Of a stretch of 64,000 nt of DNA, positions 56,470-64,000 are shown one piece after another. The notes under the pieces were generated by a model, which saw only the letters and a program-made list of their open reading frames with translations, searched no databases and was not told the origin of the DNA. The stretch lies in assembly GCA_011032825.1 (NCBI GenBank), contig JAADJZ010000009.1, positions 992,001 through 1,056,000 of the forward strand. Reading direction: 5' to 3'. How positions within the stretch are numbered: the first letter of the stretch is position 1; each line of letters begins with the position of its first letter. The translations under genes were made by a program, and so were the position numbers. The DNA comes from Massariosphaeria phaeospora (lineage: Eukaryota; Ascomycota; Dothideomycetes; Pleosporales).

Positions 56470-58416
56470 CGCTAGGTGCGTGACAGCGTATTTGTGTTTT
56501 GGTGGTGGTGGAGAGAAAAGAGCGGGGTGCGAGAAGAATATATACCGTGGAGCCGGAAGGTCCCGCCCTCACCTTCGCGCCCCACGAGCCACCACGCCTT
56601 CACCTGTGCAAGTACAATAGCTTCACCGCCAATGGTTCATCGCTAATGGCCACCAATTCGAGCGCCAAGACCAGCCAACTATCGTCGTCAATCGGACCAT
56701 GGATAGGGCTAAAGTAAAAGAATTGTATGGTATGCATTGAAACTTGGACGTCGACGATGAGTCTCTGATACGGCAAGTTGGGGTGATCAACGCAACATTA
56801 CCCACTGTGTTAGGGTTTTGTACAATACCGCCAATGCTTCTGGATCGCGTTGCGTATTGCTTGCACAGTCTGGAGCATCATGGAGCGCGTGAGGTGGAGG
56901 TGGTCTAGATCGTTATAGCTTTTTCAGCGGGATGATTACGGTAGAGTGTTCCAGCTCGAAATCAACTTCATTAGCGAGAAACGCCGAGTAAGTCCACTCT
57001 TTGAACCTGAAGTAATAGCGTTATCAACCGTCCTCTCGTCAAAAAAGATTCAGCTGACATTTCACTAGACTGGTGGCCACAATCTGGCTTACGATAACTG
57101 AATCTGTACGGTAGAACACGTCGTTGCGTGGCTTCTTCTGGAACATGGGTGGTGCATCAGAATGATAGCGCTGCCGGCTCAACCAATGCTACTGCAAAGC
57201 TTTTGGTTAATGCGACCTCATACCGCTTTTCTATCGGCCGAACAAAACTACTGCAAATTCTCTGGCCAGTACGACTTCATACCGCTTTTCATCGGCCGGT
57301 AAAGCTTTTGGTCAGCACGACTTCAAACCGCTATCTCTCTTTGCTTCACTTCCCCAATACACGCAACAGCGCAAGTCCACAGAGAGATGCGTGTCTAGAC
57401 CTTCAGATGAGCGGTGAGTGTGAGTCTCAAGTTGTAATTATACATCTCCAGCCACGTGTACTGATCCGTCTTCATGTAGCGCCTCAGGCCCTCGCCAAAT
57501 CAGGCTGTAGCCCCGTAAGTTACCTAAGTTACCTATACAATTGCCTGCGAATGACCGAAAGTCCCCTATGACCAAGTTCTGTAGGCGGACTACATGAACA
57601 AGTTTCACCGCTCTCTATTGACATGCGAGACATGCTGCACGGATCTCGCTACCAGGAACCAGGTATCCAGTACTAACATAGGTGCATATATGTTTCTCGA
57701 CCGCTTGATATGTTTGCTATCCAATCAACTGTTATTGTTCAGGCTGGTTCAGAGCAGCTTGGCGTAAGCCCTGTCATACGGGATGCGCAGCCTCACCACC
57801 TGCGTTGATGTGCCGCCCAGTGAGCCACAATGGAACTAAAGAGGCGTACTAGCACGACTGTTATTACCGCTTGGACTCTAGCTGTTCCGGTACTCTGAAG
57901 CAGTGACTGGGTTGCTTACTGCGTCTTTGGACTTCATCCCCTGAGGCAACAAACATGTCTGCTTTTAGAACATTCGAAAGCGGGAGAGACTTAGGGCTGA
58001 TTCGGGAGAGGTAACCCGTAGAACAACTGAGGCCTAGGCATTATTTAGCGTGCTGGCTAGCCATGACGAAAACATGTATGTGAAGCACTCCCGTAATACC
58101 CTACCCCCTTGTTATGGATTCAAACTTCGAGCATATTGACTTTTTGCTACGTTTTCTCGATCGGTCGTCTCCGGTACGTCTTCTTCTTTCTTTCGAACCA
58201 CATACTTTTCCAAGTCCGATAGGCGGTGCTAAAGTGTGCTCAAACACTAGCTAGGATTCTACTGGGTATTCTGAAGCCGTAAGTTAAAAATTCCATTCTG
58301 GGTCAAGTCCCAATGGTAGCACCAGGGCAGAGGCTTTCTATACCGCCGACATCAACGCTAAGCTAAGCACATAGACATCACGAATCTCGATCCGGTACCT
58401 TTTCCCATTCGGCACA
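56470..58416. other. Gene-poor stretch upstream of the BTB gene
   Basis: 1.9 kb without a supported gene. An imperfect tandem repeat lies at about 57190-57335: roughly three units with CAAAGCTTTTGGT, a CGACxTCATACCGCTTTTC core and ATCGGCCG. The 147-codon plus-strand frame at 57128-57571 runs through it and looks fortuitous. Confidence 0.45.
57190..57335 (+). repeat. Imperfect tandem repeat, about 55-60 bp unit
   Basis: Three degenerate units share AAGCTTTTGGTxA, GCGACCTCATACCGCTTTTC and CATCGGCCG. No function is suggested. Confidence 0.6.
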
Positions 58417-58798
58417 ATGTCCTCTTCAGACAGTACCACCAGCACGGCACTCCTCGTCACATTCGGCATCTTCACGCTTCTCACCACAATCGCTGGAATA
58501 CACTATAGGGACTCACTATGCTGTCTCTTTTACCGCAGTCTGCATGGAGCTTGGTCTCAACGTGGGTGTTCTCGAAGATCCTCTTTCTGTCCCAGTGCTT
58601 ACCGACGTACATACAGAAGTTGATAGCGAAGTCGAGATAAGATATGGCTCAGACCCGGACCAGGATAATGACTTGGAAGACGGGGTATACGAGATGCAGC
58701 CTCGTTTGTCTCTTCCGTTATATCTCGACTTCGGGGGCGATGGGTCAGCTGGAGGAGACAGTGCAGATGCAGTGTCTTGCCGCGATTTCGAATCGTGA
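58417..58798 (+). CDS. Possible small membrane protein, structure unresolved
   Basis: A frame from 58417 starts MSSSDSTTSTALLVTFGIFTL and has one hydrophobic span ending near HYRDSLCCLFYR. It would stop at 58623 (68 residues). A second frame overlapping it (58544-58798) encodes an acidic stretch (VDSEVEIRYGSDPDQDNDLE) that looks more like a genuine cytosolic tail. CCGCAG at 58530-58535 could be an acceptor, but no donor gives a sensible join, so either a frameshift or chance is possible. No family recognised. Confidence 0.25.
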
Positions 58799-59250
58799 AA
58801 CGGTTAGCATGGTGAGGAACAATTTGTGTATTAGTATTAGAGGAAGCATTCCTAGCAGTCAAAGAGATCAACTGGGTACCTTTTTTGGTTCAAGGCTACT
58901 TAGAATTTGTACGCTAGCAAGGTCAAGAGATATGTAGATGTTGGATAAGGCGGCTTTACTACGCTGGTCGCTCCCGTTGCGTTAGTCGTCCTCTCTTCAC
59001 ATAGGGCATCTACGAGCTAGAGAGCGACGAAACGACGAGATCTTATGTTCATGAATCTTTTATCTGATTCAGCGTCTATATACAACACGGTTCTTGGCTA
59101 TCTCTTGAGTGCAGCGCTAATACGCACACCCTCTTCTAGCACCGATCCTTTCCAACTTCGACCCAGCCAGGCTTCGAATGTGTCAGACCTTGGCAAGTGC
59201 ATCAAGATTTTATACCTGATTCCCACCAACGACTTTACAAGGACCTAGAA
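58799..59250. other. 3' flank between the uncertain small gene and the sugar porter
   Basis: 450 bp without a supported gene. Confidence 0.4.
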
Positions 59251-61133
59251 TCAAGCCACCTTTCCCTCCTGGCTGACCGAACCGGAATGGACAACATCAG
59301 CATCCTCCAGTACTTTGTCCAGTTTCTGCTTCTCCTCCTCGGATGCATCGTTGACATGAACAGCAACCTCGTCGCCAAAGTTCTTGCCCACTTCTTCCAA
59401 ACTCAGGCGCGCGGTCTCGGGCCAGAAGAAGTAAATCACTAAGTGGCAATCAGCAAACAACGTCGCCCAACGCATTGATGGTTGACTTACTTGGCAGATA
59501 AACGATACACCAAACAATGATGACGAGGTAGTACTTCCAGCCCACCTGCGCAAAGCCGATCGGCGCCGTCTGCAGCAGGATAAGAGAAGCCGCGAACTGT
59601 CCGAACAGCGAGATACCCATGCCGATCGGCCGAAGCTCGGTCGGGAAGATTTCGGAGACGTAGATGTACATGGTCGTGTCGCAGAATGTTCCTTGGAACG
59701 CCAGATACAGGAAGATGAAGAAGATGCCCATGGCGTTGCCGGCCTTGTTCGTGGTACCGGAGAACGAGGCGGTCATGGCGGCGAGGAGTGACGTGGTGAG
59801 AAGGCAGCCCGCAATACCGAACATGTACATGCCACGCCGGGAATTGATCTTGTCGTGCAACCATGCGCCGAGCGGGTTGTAGATTAGGCCGGCTGTGGTG
59901 AGCCATAGAGCAGAGAGGAGGAGAGGCATGTGGCCCGTTTGACCTAGGTTCGTATACAAGATCACTGCATAGTTGTTGATGATCAGCGGCCCGGCGAATT
60001 CAGCACCCCTGGGACCCGTTAGCCTTGTTGTGCGCCGCAGACAGTAGGTACTCACCATTGTGTCATGAAGCCAATGATCAGCCTCTTTCGATAGCTCTTC
60101 TTCTTCCAAGCGGCAACCCAGATGCTATGTCCGGTAGCTGCTAGCTTTGTGGCATCGAGCTTCAACTGCTCCTTGGTCTGGTAGAACTCTTCCTTTGCGA
60201 CTATGTCGTTCGGGTCAGTGGGCGACATGCGCAGCTTCTTGATCACTTCGAAGGCTACTTCCGTGTGCCCTTTCGAGATAAGCCATCGCGGGGACTCGGG
60301 CAGCCAAGATGAGCCCGCGAGCAGGATCAGAGGACAGAGCACTTGGAAGCAGAGCGGGAAACGCCAGGCAAACGTGGGGTTCGTCGCTGTGGCAAAGTAG
60401 CACCCGTATCCGATCCAGGAAGAGAACATGTAGCCGAATACGAGGAATATTGGATGGTGCCCTACCAGCCAGCCGCGCACGAATGGACTGGACATCTCGG
60501 AGAGGTACATGGGACACATGGTGACTAGGACACCAATGCCGGTGCCCGAGAGGAAGCGGCCGGCCTGGAACATTCTGAGACATATTGATTAGCTCCAGAT
60601 GCAAAATGATCATCGTGTAGGAGAAGAACACACTCAAGATTCGCCGCTCCGCCTTGCAGCGCGCCTCCGAGGATAGCTAGAAAAGCTCCAAGCTGGATGT
60701 TCTTGACCCGGCCAAAGTGCTCTGCCGACCACATCATGAACAGCGATCCCACAGCGCCGCCGGCGCTGAACAGGCCATTGGCGGTCGCGATGTTGTGTGT
60801 CGTCTTTCCTTCGTATCCTGGCTGGCCTTGCTGAGGCAAGTCGAAGAACTCATACCTGCATTGACGATAGAGTCAGCAAACATCAAACACATCCAGATAT
60901 GCTTTCAGAGTTGAAGTATGCGCATCCTCCAAATCTCCACGTACCATCCTGGTTGCCCGATTGTGGAGCCGATGATACTTGCTTGGTATCCATATGTCTA
61001 TTGAGTGTCAGCCATATCGTTATCGAATGCGCATTTTCTTGAAGATCTGACTCACAAACGAGCCAAGCGCAACAAAGACAGTCACGAGTCGATTGTACCG
61101 ACTCGTCTGCGCGCCAGACTGGATGGCGCTCAT
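59251..61133 (-). CDS. MFS sugar transporter (sugar porter family)
   Basis: Six exons (61133-61056, 60997-60945, 60855-60634, 60574-60056, 60008-59491, 59438-59251) encode 525 residues, a normal length for the sugar porter family. Twelve membrane spans are evident. Signature blocks are GYQASIIGSTIG in the first span, a SAEHFGRVKNIQLGA loop (family D/N-R-x-GR-R position), FQAGRFLSGTGIGVLVTMCPMYLSEMS, the PESPRWLISKGH motif, and YIYVSEIFPTELRPIGMGIS in the second half, with PETARLSLEEVGK near the C-terminus. The sugar cannot be told from sequence; the pattern resembles fungal hexose or disaccharide permeases. Introns are 47-89 bp. It is divergent from the cyclase-family gene, 1.2 kb apart. Confidence 0.92.
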
Positions 61134-62340
61134 GATGAGCACGCCCGAGCCTCAATGGGTGAGCAAGCTTTCAAAGCAATATAGCAGGAATAGGTAGTTG
61201 CTGTGCGCGTGAGCTGAGTCCCGCAGCTTGGTATTGGTTTCAAGATCACAAGACAACTGCAGAGAAGACGAGATCCCGGGTCAGGTCCTGCTTTTCAGCA
61301 GGTGGGCAGGTGTAAACTCACAGTCTTTTGTCCCAATGCCGGGAGATGGCACGACCCCTCGACTGCAGGACCGAGCCGAGCGGGGCGCGTTGCTCTAGAG
61401 GGACTGTGGCTGTCGGTTGCACAACTTACATATCATCCCAGGCGATGCGACACTACGTTGGGACGACGTTGGCTGTGGTTCAATATGCTTGCCTCGCGAC
61501 TTTACCATCCCAACCCTCCGCTTTCTGCGCTCGTCTTCGTCTTTCGCATCTTCAAACATCTCTCGTCGGATCCAGCAGCGCCATTGCACATCTCCCACGT
61601 TGCAAATCGGGCTGTTCATTATCGCACAAGTGTCAAGACCAAGTCAAGGGTTTGCTGCGGGCCAAGCCGTCAAGTCACAAATCCCCACCCTGCAAATCTC
61701 CACTTCCCTCGTCTCAGCGCGAAGATCGGCGGTTGTCTTCACCCCCCGCTCGCGCGGCAGCGGGCGCAAGCGCTACTCCGGCTATGACATGCGCTATGGC
61801 TGCAGCTAGTTCCTTTGGGCGACATGGTTTTGCAATTGACTCGCGCTGTCGGATGTAAATCCGCGAGCCGTGGTCGTCTGGCGCTTCGAGCGTCAATTTT
61901 TCGCGCCGCTGTCAGCTTGGGCCCGGCGTCTCTTCCGGTTGGGACCCAGAGTCAGCACTCAGCACGTAACGACACCATCAACAAGTTCTTGCATTTTTCC
62001 AGTTTCCTAGGGGATCCTAGATCGCTTTGTTGGGTGCTAAGTGAGGGGTACTGTGTAGTACAGAGGTCAAAAGCTCCTGCGAAGTTTTTCTGTGTGGTTC
62101 GAGGTGAGCGACCGCACTCTGTAAAGAGGACCAGAAACCAGGTCCTTAAGACACAGAGAACTCGACTTGACAGCGACCTGATATCCATCCAGGATCACTT
62201 TGCTCGGCCGAGGCAGTGAGTACCAACATTGAGCCTAGCTGCTTCAATTTGTTCGGCCGAGGAGCTGGACCAGGAATCTTTAAAGCTCTGCTTCCTAGAA
62301 GCCAAACAGATCCCGGGTTCAACCAGTTCTTGACCACAAT
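61134..62340. promoter_or_regulatory. Shared upstream region, sugar porter / cyclase-family gene
   Basis: 1.2 kb between divergent start codons. Open frames up to 176 codons overlap on both strands without family features. CCGAGCCGAGCGGGGC (61371-61386) and other GC-rich elements could be zinc-cluster factor sites, but none was recognised. Confidence 0.4.
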
Positions 62341-63381
62341 ATGGCTTCGATTTATGACACACCCTACGACTCGCTTCCTGACCCAGAACGCGTCTGGTTA
62401 GGCACACCAGGAAGTCGCGAAGAAGGCCTGGGAAAACTTGCCATACTGACCCCCGACATCGTCGCCAAAGCCGCATCTTCAGAGATCCGGACCGGCCGCC
62501 GAGTGACTCTCAACTGGGATCTCAGGAAACTTGAAAACGCAGGGCTTGGCCGCCAGCCGTGTGAGCACAAGATCGTGCCATTGCTGGGAGGTGTTGCGTA
62601 CGACGATGTGTATACGTTCAACCCCCAGCAGAGTAGCCAGTGGGACGGGCTGAGACACTTTTCGCAGCCAAAGAAGGGTACAGATGGAAAAAATGTGGAG
62701 GACCGAGTGTTCTATGGCGGAACGACAGCGGCAGAGATCCTCGATAGGGAACACAGCGATCGCATAGGCCTTCAGCATTGGGCGAAAGAAGGGATTGCGG
62801 GCAGAGGAGTCCTCCTCGACTATGCGTCATGGGCTGAGAAGAAGGGTATCCAATACTCCACTTTCACGACACACGAGATTAGACTTTCAGATCTCGAAGA
62901 GATTGCCAAAGAGTGCAACATCACGTTCCAAAAGGGAGATGTCCTCTTCGTGCGAATCGGTAGGACTTCTTTGCCTGGCAAGCCGCAACGCTGCATCGAC
63001 TGACAGAGAGCAGGCATGACCAAAGAATGGGACTCAAAAATGACCACCGCGCAAAAAGAAGCATATGGCGCCAGCACGAATCCTCAGCATGCTGGCGTAG
63101 AAGCCTCGGAAGCTGTGCTGAGATGGATCTGGGACTCTGGGTTCTCTGCTGTCGCGGGCGATGCGATAAGCTGGGAGGTGTATCCCCCCAAGGACCCCGA
63201 TGTCTTCTTACACCGCGTACTACTTGCAGGCTGGGGTATGCCAATAGGCGAGATGTTCGACCTCGAGGCTCTGTCCGACATTTGCCGCGAGTTGCAGAGG
63301 TGGACGTTCTTTGTGACGTCCGCGCCGCTGAACATGCCTGGCGGAGTCTCGTCGCCGCCCAATTGCATGGCTATTTTCTGA
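62341..63381 (+). CDS. Cyclase-family (PF04199) metal hydrolase, kynurenine-formamidase-like
   Basis: Two exons (62341-62959 and 63014-63381) with a 54-bp intron encode 328 residues. The fungal branch of the cyclase family is recognisable: VTLNWDLRKLENAGLGR near the start, then DDVYTFNPQQSSQWDGLRHF (where other members carry the HxGTHxDxPxH metal motif), GIAGRGVLLDYASWAEKKGI, FQKGDVLFVRIG, HAGVEASEAVLRWIWDSGFSAVAGDAISWE and a CMAIF C-terminus. Related enzymes hydrolyse amides or lactones, such as N-formylkynurenine, but the substrate here is unknown. Divergence from a sugar porter gene hints at catabolism of an imported small molecule; that is inference. The end CMAIF is about where other members stop. 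Confidence 0.88.
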
Positions 63382-64000
63382 ATCGGGTTTGGGTTCTGTC
63401 CATAGATGCGTTCAGGCACAGTGCACAGTCTGCGTCTAAACGTCTACGAAAGAAACCGGGTTCTTCATACCTGCCGACTGGGTCTGCTCGGCTTGCCGGC
63501 GTCCACGGCACTGCCGAAATGTACCTGCATAAATCTCCAGGGCCGAGGATACGGGTGGGTAAAATGTTGCAGTTCAAAGCAGGTGTCGAGTTGGAGTCGT
63601 ACCGTTATCTTACGGTAGCCCGGAATACTCCGCAATGCCATGTGCGTAACCGTTTACAGGTAAGGGTGGTACGGCACATCCAAGTCGTTGGCAACACTTA
63701 GATGAGGTCGCGCGGCCTTGGTGCCGTGACGGGAAGGCAAACTAGCTTCAGCTATCCCAATCCTTACACCGCCAGGAATCCTCCTGGAGCAATAACCCGC
63801 AATCCCGCAATACGCGAAAACTATGCTCCGGGGCAAGCTCGCAGAGATTTTTGTAGCAGGTGCACAAAGCACGTTCGTGTGGCGTGCCCTCGATAATAAT
63901 CGTTCGATGTGTCAACACTTAAAAACGCCTCAAGGAACGCTATCCATCGATATCGAATCAACACTGTCCGCAATCCGAGGCGAGAATCGCTACCTTCCAA
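63382..64000. other. 3' flank of the cyclase-family gene to the window end
   Basis: 620 bp without a supported gene. A 224-codon frame (63027-63701) runs across the gene's second exon in another phase and is a shadow. Confidence 0.4.

Noticed and set aside
61328..61858. 176-codon frame in the divergent promoter of the sugar porter and cyclase genes
   Set aside because: Overlapped by equally long frames in other phases; Ser/Arg/Cys-rich random composition.
63027..63701. 224-codon frame over the end of the cyclase gene
   Set aside because: Alternative phase of the real second exon, which has family-conserved sequence.

Overview
The window looks like filamentous ascomycete DNA (Pezizomycotina; Dothideomycetes is my inference, not shown). 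Genes carry many 45-140 bp GT...AG introns with CTAAC/CTGAC-like branch sites. Recognisable orthologues include RHO1, CCZ1, UFD2, SMN, AIM19 and COA1. About 19 kb of AT-rich transposon DNA shows the C-to-T/G-to-A decay expected of repeat-induced point mutation (RIP).

Region 1 (1-728) holds the 3' end of a Ser/Thr/Pro-repeat membrane protein, apparently shortened by an in-frame TAA. Region 2 (about 729-20479) is a nest of dead transposons. The outer element is a Fot1/pogo-like DNA transposon A (729-6277). Inside it lie a solo LTR (1528-2028), a palindromic miniature element (2035-2425), a probable second one (2648-2925), and a second Fot1/pogo-like element B (4161-6264) with perfect 21-bp terminal repeats. 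Next comes a structurally complete Ty3/gypsy retrotransposon (6500-13629, minus strand) with 501-bp LTRs and a TTACT target duplication. Three copies of another Fot1-like family follow (14068-15920; about 16960-18553; 18626-20479 inverted), together with a foldback element (15990-16920) that shares their terminal sequence. No intact gene is visible in this region.

Region 3 (20.5-64 kb) is normal gene-rich DNA. In order: arsenite efflux ACR3 (-), an ascomycete laccase (-), mitochondrial methionyl-tRNA formyltransferase (-) divergent from CCZ1 (+), a GPI-anchored aspartic protease (+), RHO1 (-), the U-box E4 ligase UFD2 (+), AIM19 (-) divergent from an ER J-protein (+), COA1 (+), a four-span membrane protein (-), a SERF/4F5 protein (+), a secreted cupredoxin (-), SMN (-) divergent from a NOP15-like nucleolar RRM protein (+), a BTB/POZ protein (-), and an MFS sugar porter (-) divergent from a cyclase-family enzyme (+). 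Most are housekeeping genes. The laccase, ACR3, protease, cupredoxin and transporter/cyclase pair are environment-facing functions.

Exon boundaries were deduced by hand from splice signals, reading frame and family conservation, with each total checked as a multiple of three; they are not transcript-confirmed. I found no convincing undescribed gene system. The most unusual content is the nested, partly non-RIPed transposon island, a miniature element that appears to parasitise the Fot1-like family, a RIP-like stop in the first gene, a GC-AG intron in UFD2, a 15-bp micro-exon in the SERF gene, and a non-canonical DSA catalytic motif in the aspartic protease.
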